From Petunia secreta (Eukaryota > Streptophyta > Magnoliopsida > Solanales > Solanaceae), in NCBI GenBank assembly GCA_029990175.1, contig JARKIP010000006.1, positions 1 to 64,000 on the forward strand: 64,000 nucleotides of DNA. Reading direction: 5' to 3'. The position numbers and the translations under genes were made by a program. The first letter of the stretch is position 1. Every line of letters starts with the position of its first letter. This document shows positions 10,598-21,303 of the stretch, piece by piece. The notes beneath the pieces are model-generated. The model made no database searches. It saw only the letters and a list, made by a program, of their open reading frames with translations, and was not told the DNA's origin.

Positions 10598-12592
10598 CTA
10601 AGGTGACTGAGGCACAAAGTCAGCTGGCTCCTCTGGGTCGAACTCGAATGGCTCCTCGGGCTCTACTGGCGGGCCCTCTGCAAAGGTACGACGCAATCCA
10701 TTCAAATCTGCCGCAACTCTAGTGACGAAGGGAAGCACATGTGGGAGTATGTCCACTGCGGGAAGCCTCCTATACTCATCGATGGACCGTGCAACATATG
10801 TAGCAGAGTCATAAACTTGCCGATAAGCTACACTGATGGTCCGTCCTGCAGCCTGTATATCTCGAAGTCGGTCCTGTGCTAGCCCTCTGAGCTGCTCACC
10901 CTGCTCTAATGCCCCGTCAAGTCGAGCTCGAGAATCTATGGCATCCTGGCGATGATACTCTTCCCTTTTCCTGCTTTCCAACAAAGCTGCCCTGTCGGCA
11001 TCCTGCTCTGTCAATGCCAGTGAGTGCATGACACGGAGTCGTCTGACTGTGTCTAGGTGCTGATGCGCGAAACCCTCACTCTTTGCCTGAGCAGCTCTGG
11101 CGGCATCCCGCTCTGTCAATGCCTGTGAGTGCATGACACGGAGTCGTCTGACTGTGTCTAGGTGCTGATGCGAGAAACCCCCACTCTCTGACTGAGCAGC
11201 TCTGGCGGCATCCCTCTCTGCAATTAAGCTTTGTATGGTATCACGGTATTCCTTCCCAATCTCGTGCCTAGCAAGCTGAACCTGCATATCCAGCCTGGCC
11301 TCAGTGTCAACCATGCCTGCTCTCGACCTCGCGGGCATCTCTCTGGGTATGGGCTGATGGTAATACCAGAACTTATACTCCCGAACGACCTCCCCCTTAA
11401 GTCCATCCTGAACCTGTGTGGTTTCTGCGAGGTGCCTCCTAGTATCCCACAGGCGCAAGATCTCACCTCTAAGAGTAGCTGGGTTGAGAGGATAGTCTGA
11501 GGCATATGCACTCATGTCCTCAACTATTGGGATCTCCTGCTTTCGACCCAACTGCCTAAGTACACGCAGAGGAACATAAGGCTGGGATGCTGTCAAACCC
11601 ATCAGAACGAGAAAAGGACGATCCACGCATCTGTGTACAACCTCCCTCTTAGGAAACCAGCTACACTGCCACAAAATCTTGTCCGGCGTGAGAGAGTTCA
11701 AGAAAGACCTCCAATCTGGCTCACTTCCTGGGAATTTATACCTCTCGATGTGTTCGAGATGGTATTCAAGATAATCGATGTCACAGCACCTAAGAATATC
11801 ACGATGTGGGCAAGGGCGTACATGCTCCAAGAACCAGACCTGTAATAGAAGGTTACACCCCTCAAAGAAACCGCTTTCTCCCTTGTGGCATCGAGTCAAA
11901 GCATGAAACATACTACCCAGAATCGTCGGAATGATAGTGGCATCTGGTGCTCCACCATACAAGGCTGCCATTATCCAACTGACCTTAATAGATATCGCTC
12001 TATCCGGTAGTGGGAAAACCAACAACCCTAGCAAAGCGAACACGAAGACCTTAGGACAGAGGAGTACCCAATCTTCATATTTCAGCTTATCGTGGAACTC
12101 AAATCCATACTTCTTAAAACCATTATCGGCCCCAAAATGATCATAAAGGTAATCAAATGAAATCCAGCCTTGACGAACACTAGCGATTGAGAGGTCCGTT
12201 CGTACCTTGATATTATTGAAAAAATCACGCTCATTAACCTTCCTCGGAGCAATCATGTTCTTTTTCTCAAAATCCAGCTTAAGAAGCCCAGCTATTTCCT
12301 CGAGGGTCGGCGTCATCTCAAACCCCTTAAAACAGAAGGTATTTTGGTTTGGGTTCCAAAACCCAACTAGTGCACTGACCAAGTCTCGCCGCGGGACAAT
12401 AGTTTTAGTCACAAGGTCAGTCAGAAAACCAATTTTTTCCTGGACTATATCTTTCTGCATTTCACTCATTGTGTCCCACCAAGACTTTAGAGATTTATCC
12501 GATTTGGGTGGGCCATCAGTCATCATAATAGAGGGTGGAATGGCATCAGCAGGGTATTTTCTTTTGACTGTCCTAGAAGATGATGCAGCCAT
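10598..12592 (-). CDS. Ogre-1 ORF1 (plant-mobile-domain-like protein)
   Basis: An intact 664-residue frame lying before gag, the position of the extra ORF1 that distinguishes Ogre elements. Residues about 60-370 resemble the plant mobile domain found in ORF1 and in some plant host proteins (LVSALVGFWNPNQNTFCF, GCNLLLQVWFLEHVRPCPHR). Residues about 430-570 are charged and heptad-like and include a 35-residue tandem duplication (HQHLDTVRRLRVMHSQALTE recurs), suggesting a coiled coil. The C-terminus is acidic and proline-rich. Its role in the element is not established. The start MAASSSRTVKRK is the only upstream ATG in frame. Confidence 0.9.
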   Translation of the reverse strand: MAASSSRTVKRKYPADAIPPSIMMTDGPPKSDKSLKSWWDTMSEMQKDIVQEKIGFLTDLVTKTIVPRRDLVSALVGFWNPNQNTFCFKGFEMTPTLEEIAGLLKLDFEKKNMIAPRKVNERDFFNNIKVRTDLSIASVRQGWISFDYLYDHFGADNGFKKYGFEFHDKLKYEDWVLLCPKVFVFALLGLLVFPLPDRAISIKVSWIMAALYGGAPDATIIPTILGSMFHALTRCHKGESGFFEGCNLLLQVWFLEHVRPCPHRDILRCCDIDYLEYHLEHIERYKFPGSEPDWRSFLNSLTPDKILWQCSWFPKREVVHRCVDRPFLVLMGLTASQPYVPLRVLRQLGRKQEIPIVEDMSAYASDYPLNPATLRGEILRLWDTRRHLAETTQVQDGLKGEVVREYKFWYYHQPIPREMPARSRAGMVDTEARLDMQVQLARHEIGKEYRDTIQSLIAERDAARAAQSESGGFSHQHLDTVRRLRVMHSQALTERDAARAAQAKSEGFAHQHLDTVRRLRVMHSLALTEQDADRAALLESRKREEYHRQDAIDSRARLDGALEQGEQLRGLAQDRLRDIQAAGRTISVAYRQVYDSATYVARSIDEYRRLPAVDILPHVLPFVTRVAADLNGLRRTFAEGPPVEPEEPFEFDPEEPADFVPQSP
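11015..11225 (-). repeat. 105-bp tandem duplication inside Ogre-1 ORF1
   Basis: The block beginning TGAGTGCATGACACGGAGTC starts at 11021 and again at 11126, a 105-bp period, which equals 35 codons and five heptads. A partial third unit follows. The reading frame is preserved and the coiled-coil register is lengthened. Confidence 0.85.
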
Positions 12593-13058
12593 TGTACCTA
12601 ATGAAAAAATGTGTCAAACGTTTGAAAGCCTGAGAACAACTTAAAACAACTGACCGACAGAGCAAAACAGATGCCTAAACTGCTAATTCGAAACTCCAAT
12701 TTTTAACAAAACTTTTGTCATTGTAATGACGTAAAGTTGACCCTAAGAGAATCGAAAAATTTTTGCTATCATAACGGCATCAGGACTGATCCCAGAAAAC
12801 TACCAACATTGGTATTTAGATGTAATTTATAAAAGAAAAATTCGACGTTACAACGACGCCACATCAAGACAAAAAATTCATTCTAGTGATGACACTACAG
12901 TATTTTGCAAAAAAATTTGCCAGCATAACGACGTGAAAGACTGGATCCCAAAAACTTCCAACATCGATATACGAGCCTTTTCTAAAAATTCGCCATTATA
13001 ACGACGTGAAAACTGACACCAAAATTTTTCGACTTTTCTAAATACTAAGTATGTATGT

Positions 13059-13090
<32 letters not shown>

Positions 13091-13877
13091 GTAAAATTTT
13101 CGTCATTATAACGACATCAAACTGACATATACAAAAGACGGCCAACACTGGCGTTTTTTTTTTTTTAAAAAAATTTGCCATTACAGCAGTATGACTCAAT
13201 TTTATAAAAATAGCAAAATATTTACATTTAAAACATAAAATTCACCCTCTTCCTCACTTTTCCTTTCATTTTTTCTTTTTTTCTATTTTTTCTTTTCTTT
13301 TGAAATCCGTCTCTCTCCAACTTGGTCAGCATAACAACCTTTCCTAATCGCATGCAACACATAGAATGCTTTTTTTGACAAGTCTTTCCCGGGAAGTGGG
13401 TCCCGTTCAGACAAAAGGTAGTCAACCTAGACAAGTGCAATACCGGTGTATCGCACCTCATTAAGTCGGATATGATGCAGATAATTGGGCCTAAAGGTTT
13501 AACTCTAGGTGACACAACTGACTCAGTGTCTAGACTGGCTGAAAACCCGGTGGACAAACCGGGCGGAAAACGCATCAGGGCCATCCGGAGACAGTGTGTC
13601 CAGCCTAAAACCCCATCACGCCCTCCTCCTAAATCATGGGCAATTTAGTAAGAAAGTCCCAGATGCCACAAGTAATCTGGTAAGTGCACGTGTGTGTGTG
13701 TGTTTCAGAGACTCAGTGGGTTGCGGAGGAAGACAGTTTATATATACAGTTCAACAATATCAAAGCAGTAACATTCAACTTTTCAGGTGATAACGGCAAT
13801 AAAATAACAACCAAATATTTAATAAATTAAAACATGCGACAATTTATCAAAGCCGGAGATTCTAGTTTTCACTAATT
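12593..13877 (-). other. Ogre-1 leader (5' UTR) with recurring near-palindromes
   Basis: Non-coding stretch between primer site and ORF1. From 12717 to 13190 a short motif related to GCCATTATAACGACGT recurs about seven times (near 12717, 12767, 12842, 12930, 12988, 13102 and 13178). Between copies there are similar phrases such as 'ccaacat'. A poly-T run lies at about 13068-13090. The nearest open frames (13228-13584) show no domain. Leader repeats could be packaging structures, but I have no direct evidence. Confidence 0.7.
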
Positions 13878-13895
13878 TCCCCAGCGGAGTCGCCA
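13878..13895 (-). promoter_or_regulatory. Ogre-1 primer binding site (tRNA-Arg type)
   Basis: The minus strand reads TGGCGACTCCGCTGGGGA, three bases inside the 5' LTR. This is the tRNA-Arg-type primer site typical of Ogre elements and it fixes the element's orientation. Confidence 0.9.
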
Positions 13896-15240
13896 AGCTG
13901 TCACGCCCTAAAAAATATTTGGTTAACCGCGCGGGTTTGCGAGTTTATTTATTTAAAGGCTCGTGACTGGTGTTCAAAAAGGTACAAAATTATTTAGAGA
14001 ACTTGGAGTCGCCACTTGACATAGTTTGAGGTGTGCCAAGTCACCAGAAGGTACCTTGGAACACCTTTGACTCGTCTAATGGTCTGCGTTAGAGATTCGG
14101 GTAAGGTTCTCAGTTGACTCTCGGGAAGGTATTAGGCACCCTCGAGTCCTGTGCCAAACACAGTTGCTTTATTGTCGCAATCTTAATTTATTAAATATTG
14201 TTGTTATATTAGTGCCGTTAATTTGAACTTATACTTTGATACGAAAAATCTTAAAATGTCACTCCTATCCAACCTCACGGAGGACTGGACGAATTTGAAA
14301 GAATTTAATTAACTTAAAAAAAATAATTAATTTAGAGTTGGTTTATTTTACTTTTCTCGTGTAATAAGCGGACCACAAATCACACTTATTGTTATGCTTA
14401 ATCGAATGGAGGTCTTATCGTACCTATTGATTTGCCTAATCATATTAAATATTAAATAGTAACATTTTTGTTTATCTAAATAATGGCCGTTTATTAAATA
14501 AAAGCAGCCCACAAATTTTATCTCAATGGCTTATTTGTCTTAAGGAATGGCCGTTTGTTAAAATGGGACAATAATGTGGACTGTCTTTTAAAAGAAATAA
14601 AAACTTACAATCTGCCGTCATTCTCACTTATGTTTTGGGTTAATTTAATTTTGCAAAATAGCCTACTTTAGCTAACGGACTTTCAAAAGTTGTCACATGT
14701 TCTATATTAGGAGGATGGATGTTTTTGTTAAATTATTAAGACATAAAAAAAACGTTTAATTTGTCAAAGTAGGCCAACTTTACAAAAGATTGGCATATTA
14801 AAGCGGACCAACATTACAAAAGATCGACATATACTCATTTATTCATGTTCAAGTGTTGTTTTAGGTTGTTCTATCAAACGGTTGCTATTTTCGCAAAAAT
14901 GAATGTGTTCAGCCTTTGACCAGAAAGGTTCATATTTGCCTTTCCTAAAGTTGTGCTTTGATTGTTTTAATCAAAAATTGTATCAAGCAACCCACGAGGT
15001 ATACTTTAGAATAAATTAATCCCCTCAATTTAATTTTTTTTTTCTAATAAGTAGATCGCAAATCATACTTATGATTGCCTAATCGAGTTTAAAAAAAAAA
15101 AATTAACACAAGCTTCAACATTGGCTTCTCTCATTTTTAGTTTTGGATTAATAAGCAGACCACTAGTCATACTTATTATGATTCCTTCTATTATTATTTT
15201 TTAATGCTTTGATTTAGTAGCTAGCTTAATACCAATAAAT

Positions 15241-15312
15241 TGAAATTAGCTGTAGTATAAAATAAGAATTGTACATTGAAATTAGCTGTAGTATAAAATA
15301 AGAATTGTACAT
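15241..15312. repeat. 36-bp direct duplication in the Ogre-1 LTR
   Basis: Two adjacent identical 36-bp units, the first starting TGAAATTAGCTGTAG at 15241 and the second at 15277. Confidence 0.9.
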
Positions 15313-18050
15313 TGTCAACGTTAGCTTGCGAACGACCATTGATACATATACCAAAACATTTAAAACGCTTGAATGGCAACTTGTTATTTATTAAGCATTC
15401 ATAGCCATAAGATAAAGGCTTAAAATTGAAACAATTGAACTTGCAAATTTTAAAATGACTCTGCCCGTTTTTAGCTTTAAGAAATTTGCACATGTAGTCT
15501 GTTTTTGTAAGACAATTTGCACCAGATGTCCATTTTTACAAATACAACTTTATTTAACGTCTCAAAGATAAAGCTTGCAAAATAAGATCTTTTTTTTTTT
15601 TTTTACATTATTGTTTGAGTCCCAGTTTGCATTACTTTTCTCTAACTTTGTAATTTAAAACTTTCTAATTTTTATTTTTTATAGCGACAAGGAATAATTA
15701 TTCATACACAAAATATAGCAAATAAAATACTTTTCTTTTAGCACCAAACAGTGGGCTTGGGAGAGAAGCTATAACGTACAAGAACTTTAATAAGCATGTT
15801 TGTATGTCAGGGCCTTATTAGGCCATTTTTCATAAGAACGACGTTATAATAAGCTAAAACTTAAATACACAATGTATTAAGAGTTAAAGAAAAGTACCTA
15901 AAGAGTTAGAAAGAAAACTCTCTTAGCAGCGCATCAACAGTGACCTCAAAGTGAAAGTCCAAGAATTGACCAACTAACCAGAAAGCTACAGCAACAGCTA
16001 CGAGCAGCTAAACGAGCATACTATGCCAACATTCTAACTACTTTAAGTACTAAGATTAAACTTTCAAGAGACTTATGTTTTCATCCTTTTTTCATTCTTC
16101 CTCAAGTGTTTTTACCCTCTTCTTTCTTTGCTTTCAGACTTATTTTTTTAGAGAGTTTTCTTTTTTCAGATCTAGCCCTGCAAGAAGTGAGTAAAAACTC
16201 TCTTTTAATAGCCAAAAGGTGGAGTGAAAAGTTGGGCAAAAGTACAACATCCATGTGCCAATTTTAACTTTTCAGAAAAGAATACACAACCCATGTGGGA
16301 TGGCTGACACATTGTACTACTACTTGACTTTTGACACTCTTTTCTTCCCAAGACAAAATATCATATTTTTAATTTTAGGAACCCAAACTATTTCAAACTA
16401 AACTCTAACTCCAAATCTAACTAAAAGTTCAAACTCAGCTACCAAAACACTAACTAAACTCTCTAAATTATCAAAGAATATAAAAGTTTCCCAAACATAA
16501 TTAAAATTAAACAGAGCAAATCCCGTGTAAATTATTTAGGCTCAAAGTTTCAATTTGTTCAATTTACATACCAGATAAGTTCCTGCTCAAAGCCACTCAA
16601 ACTTGGTCTATTATATGTATTACTCTTAGAGCAGTTGAACTAAAAGAGATGACCCAAACAAATATGTTGATTTCTTCATTGTCTAGCAACAGAATACCCC
16701 TTCACATACACTTATAATTTCTCATGCTTAAACACCAACTTGTTCAGACAATTAAAGCTAAAGACTCTTGCACTTCAAGAGTCAAGAAACATACAGGACA
16801 AAGTACTTCACGCTTGGCAGAACAAGTTGCCAATTAACTTGACACTTAAACACATACATATACATTTTTATACCAACATACAATTCTACTTGTCATCTAA
16901 CAAGGACGCGATTCAAGCATACAAAAGGATGTTCATTTATAACTCAACATTGGACTACCTCAACATGGTGATTTTATCTCCAACCTGAATAATTGCTACA
17001 AGCTAAACAATGATGTTGAACAATTAAGATCTCATGAACAGAGCTATGACTAAACCATGCACACACAGATATTAAAGCTAACAGTGGATATATAAACATT
17101 GTTATCTATTGCTAAACAGGTTTCACGAGTTTAAACTCTGGGGATAAACAAAACAGAGAAGACATAAGCTTAATCTAACCCGTCGAACCAAGACATAGCC
17201 AAAAAAAACTCACTCGCTGCAGTCTCATCAACGCGAATACAGCATCACTGCCGCTGCCTTAATTCAACAACATCATCATCAAATCAGTTTCGCGCCGTCA
17301 CCTCGCCTTCACTGTTATGAACAAACGAACGCCATCACCACAAACCCTTTCAAAGCTAAAATTCAGCACCTTATCACCATTACCCTCATCATAGCCAATC
17401 ATCGCAGAAATAAAAAACGAACCCTCTACGGCACGACGATTACAACACCAAATACACGGCCAACAACATCAACAAATGATCATCACTGCCTCACTCCAGT
17501 CCGTATCACAGCCCCATCACCATAAACAAAATCATCACAGTGGAAACATATACCACAACCAAGAAAAGAGAAGAAGAAAAGGGAAGAAGAAAACAAAACA
17601 AAACAAACAAAAAAACAAAAAAAGAATCAGAACGGGATCAAGAAACGGGTAGGGGAGAGGGGAATTTTGGGGAATGGGGTATGGGAAGGTGAAAGAAAGG
17701 AGTAAAGAGAAGAAAAGAAATGAAAACTCACCGGAAAAAATAAAAATGGCCGGACTTTGGGTTTGACCGGAACTTTGACCGTCGATCTACTCCAAACCGT
17801 TGGGATTTTGTAAAAACTAAGTTGAGAAATGGAACGGGGGGGTCGAGATCTTTCCAATGGTGTATTTTTTGTATTTTTCCGGCCACCGGAGGTGGTGGCC
17901 GGCGGCGGAGGAGCGGCGGAACCGTGGTGGTTCTCCGGCGGGACAGTTGTGGCGGGAGAACTTCCGGTGGTCTGTGTAAAAATGGGCAGAGTTTCCCCAA
18001 GCCAAGAGGCTTTAGGGTGTGTGAGTGTAAATGAAGTGGAATAAAGGGAA

Positions 18051-18056
18051 TATATA
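18051..18056 (-). promoter_or_regulatory. Candidate TATA box of Ogre-1 LTR
   Basis: TATATA on the minus strand, within AAGTATATATTCCC. It lies about 420 bp inside the LTR and upstream of the GC-rich segment at 17825-17960, consistent with a U3 promoter. No start site can be mapped from sequence alone. Confidence 0.5.
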
Positions 18057-18476
18057 CTTACAAAGGTGGAGGAATTATGGCCCTTGGATTGAAAATGATC
18101 AAAGGGTGAAGATTAATTCAAATTTGGACGGGCCAAGAGAGAGTGGGCTGATTGGGTTAAGCAATTGGGCTGATAATTTCCTTTTTTCTGAATTCTAAAA
18201 TGAGCCCAATTGCCTATTAGCTAAACTAAGAGTCCAATTCATACTTAATTAAACAATCATTCTAGTTAATAAAATTACACACAATAATATAATGAACACA
18301 ATTAACTCATAGCACACACATTACAAGTTTTATTTTTTGTATTTTTATATCTTAATGACAAATTTAGTTAAAATAAAAGACTAAAATTATAGGAAATTTT
18401 GACAAAAATCCTAAGAATCTAACACGGCTATTTTGAGCAATTTTTTCTGTAGTCGTGCCAAAATTAGCTGATTACA

Positions 18477-19480
18477 TTAAGCCCATAAACACATTCAAAT
18501 GGAGTCATTCCTATTATTCTATGCACTGTATGATTATATGCAAATTCCAAAATAGGTAACCTATCGGCCCACGTCCCAGACTTACTTTGGTCATAGCTCT
18601 AAGTAGAGCTCCCAAGGTGCGGTTAACAACCTCAGTTTGCCCATCCGTCTGAGGGTGACAGGACGTAGAAAACAACAACTTGGTGTCAAGAGCAGCTCAC
18701 AAACACTTCCAGAAATGGATCAAAAACTTCGAGTCCCTATCACTAACAATTGTACGAGGCACACCATGCAGCTTTAACACATTAGCAAAAAACAAGGAAG
18801 CAACATGTTGTGCATCATCATATTTTTTACAAGGGATAAAATGAGCCATCTTAGAGAACCTATCAACGACGACATAGATTCTATCATGGCCACCCCTAGA
18901 CCGAGGCAGCCCTATCACAAAATCCATAGATATGTCTACCCATGGACTAGTAGGAATGGGTAAGGGAGTGTATAATGCATGGGGGACTAGACCTAGACTT
19001 AGCCCGCTTGTATTCTAAACAAGCACTGCAACCACGCTCAATATCACGCCTCATCTTAGGCCAATGAAACTATTCACCTAAAGGCTAAGGTCTTATCTAA
19101 CCCAAAGTGACTCATCAAGCCCCTACAGTGTGCCTCACCCACCAGCAACTTTCTCCACAATGATTTGTGTATACACACTCTCCCCTTCCTAAGAAGGTAG
19201 ACATCATGCCATTGATATTTTTCTACCCGCTACTCACTTACTATGGTGTCACAAATTCTCTTCAGCTTAGGGTCATGCATGTACATCGACTTGATGCTCA
19301 CATAACCCATTAACCTAGATGCTAGAGTGGTAGCTAAGACAAACTTCCTAGAAAGATGACGTTCTAAGGGAAACTCTCAATAAACTCTACCCACTTGGCA
19401 TGTCTTTTGTTCAGCTTCTCTTGGCCCCTAAGTTGCTTGAGCTACTCATGATCGCTCTTAATTATAAACACCCTAGACCA
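18477..19480 (-). pseudogene. CRM-3 integrase remnant
   Basis: The clearest open part is 18927-18697, with MDFVIGLPRSRGG (first catalytic Asp), VVVDRFSKMAHF and IVSDRDSKF (second Asp). The GMTPFECVYG segment follows, where Ogre-1 has inserted at 18476/18477. Upstream sequence (19000-19480) aligns by eye to the zinc-finger part of CRM-1 but is broken by stops and shifts. Confidence 0.85.
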
Positions 19481-20736
19481 AAGATAGTGCCGCTAATGGG
19501 CTAAAGCTCTCATAAGGGCATACAACTCTTTATCAGACGTGGAGTAATTCAAGCCTGCACCCTTCAACTTCTCACTGAAGTAAGCAATAGACTTCCCTTC
19601 TTGCATTAGGATGCCTTTTATCCCAACCCCTGAGGCATCACACTCTATCTCAAATGCCTTGCTAAAGTCGGGCAATTGCAATAACGTGGCAGAACTAATT
19701 CTCTGCTTCAATTCTTGGAAAGCCTTCTCTTAAGGCTCTCCACAAACAAAGGTTTGATATTTTTTCACTAACTCAATGAGTAGTGCTGCTATAGTGCTAA
19801 AGTCCCTCACAAAACGCCTATAAAAGCTAGCTAGACCATGGAAACTCCTAACATGCGAAACACTAGCAGGAGTAGGCCAATCTCTAATAGCCTCAACCTT
19901 AGACTCATCGACCTCTACACTATTAGCACTGATACAAATCCTAGAAAGACAACTCGTTTGACACAAAAAAAAAAACACTTCTAAAAATTGGCGTAAATCT
20001 TTTCAACCCTTAGCATTTCAAGTACTTACCTCAAGTGTCCACATGTTCATCTATTGACTTACTATATATGAGAATATCATCAAAATAGACGACCACAAAC
20101 TTGCTAATAAACGGCTTAAACACGCGGTTCATAAATCTCATAAATGTGTTAGGTGCATTGGAGAGGCCAAAAGGCATCACCAACCATTCATAGAGACCAA
20201 ACTTGGTCTTGAATGCGGTTTTCCACTTATCACCCGATTTCATACGGATTTTATGGTAGCCGGACCTAAGATCTATCTTTGAAGATACACAAGAACCACT
20301 TAGCTCATCTAGCATGTCATCTAACCTAGGGCTAGGATGACGATACATTACGATTATCTTGTTAACTGCCGGCAATCAACGCACATCCTCCATGTCTTAT
20401 CCTTTTTCAACACAAATACCATCGGCACGACACACGAGCTCAAAGTCTCACGAACCAAGCCTTTAGTCAGCAACTTATCCACTTGACGCTGAAGATCCTT
20501 TGTATCCTCTGGGTTGCTATGGTAGGCTGGTTTATTAGGTATTTTGGATCCCCAGATAAAATTATTTGATGCTCGATCCCCCTCATTGGAGGCATCCCAT
20601 TAGACATCTCCTTGGGAGACATATCTACATACTCCTGCAAAACATCATAAACAACACTAGGCAAGGGTGAATATTTAGCAGCAACATCATCATTAGAACT
20701 CAATAAAACACCCTTATGAACTAGGCAAATTAACAA
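19481..20736 (-). pseudogene. CRM-3 reverse transcriptase-RNase H remnant
   Basis: Fragments in order: 20736-20467 is the pre-RT linker (LICLVHKGVLLSS, PPMRGIEHQI); 20375-20031 is RT with KIDLRSGYHKIRM and an intact YFDDILIYS catalytic motif; 19978-19730 is the connection (VEAIRDWPTP, FYRRFVRDFSTIAA); 19711-19493 starts RNase H (LLQLPDFSKAFEIECDASGVGI, YFSEKLKGAGLNYS). Frame changes and stops separate the pieces, so no functional protein is expected. Confidence 0.9.
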
Positions 20737-20754
20737 TTTAGAACTGTCATTACC

Positions 20755-21303
20755 TCATAAATACTCACTTGGCTGCATTATAGCACATACATTACCTGGT
20801 ATGGATGGTGTAATAGCATGATTTACAGCCTTAAACTTGGTCTCGAATGGAGATTTTGCTTTAGCCGCCTCTTTCAACTCCTTCATACGCCTATAATCAT
20901 CACTAAATTTTTTGGGTAACAAGGGCTTGAGTGTGAAACTATTGCCCTCTAGTTTGGCCGTAGAAGTGTTGACCTTGCCATCATGAATGACACATCTGTC
21001 ATATTTCGAAGGCCTGCCCAACAACAAATGGCAAGCCTGCATATGCACCACATCAAACATGAGCTCGTCTTGATAAGCTTCCATTTTAAACTTGACGAGC
21101 ACTTTCTTTGTCACCCTCAGCTCACCACACTCGTTCAGCCACTGCAACCTATAGGGATAAGGATATTTTAATGTGTATAGCCCTAGTTGTGACACCAACG
21201 TTTGGCTCACTACATTGGCACAACTCGCCAAATCAACTATCACAGAACACACATTTCCCCTCACCCTTACACCTAACATGAAACAAGTTTTCCCACTGCA
21301 CAT
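20755..21303 (-). pseudogene. CRM-3 aspartic protease remnant
   Basis: An open stretch of 182 residues. The context SVIVD...CANVVSQTLVSQLGL is the CRM-type protease site, but the active-site triplet after Asp reads LAS where CRM-1 and CRM-2 have SGS, so catalysis should be lost. Downstream YRLQWLNECGELRVTKK and HLLLGRP are conserved family segments. Confidence 0.88.

Larger units (their letters stand above)
1..18476 (-). mobile_element. Ogre-1: Ty3/gypsy Tat/Ogre LTR retrotransposon (left end outside window)
   Basis: Element read right to left: 5' LTR 13899-18476, tRNA-Arg-type primer site, ORF1, gag-protease, intron, RT, RNase H, second RNase H, integrase, 3' UTR with tandem repeats, polypurine tract and the first 256 bases of the 3' LTR. 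The visible 3' LTR (1-256) matches 18220-18476 with two substitutions and one 1-bp indel, so the insertion is young. An extra ORF before gag, the second RNase H, the intron and the long LTR are diagnostic of the Ogre lineage. It is inserted in the integrase of CRM-3, whose reading resumes at 18477. Pol carries a frameshift, an in-frame stop and further shifts, so this copy is probably not autonomous. Confidence 0.95.
13899..18476 (-). repeat. Ogre-1 5' LTR (4578 bp)
   Basis: The plus strand begins TGTCACGCCC at 13899 and ends GATTACA at 18476, with TG...CA ends in both directions. The right end matches the 3' LTR. Near the primer site (13990-14160) it shares a block with the Ogre-2 LTR: GAGTCGCCAC, then a tract with TTAGGCACC and CTCGAG. 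The transcript start side is GC-rich (17825-17960). Long unstructured AT-rich stretches (14160-17500) show nothing recognisable besides a 36-bp tandem duplication and a purine-rich tract at 17560-17720. Confidence 0.95.

Noticed and set aside
17728..18044. Overlapping proline- or glycine-rich ORFs on both strands
   Set aside because: They come from a GC-rich segment in the Ogre-1 LTR; frames overlap on both strands and none has a domain.
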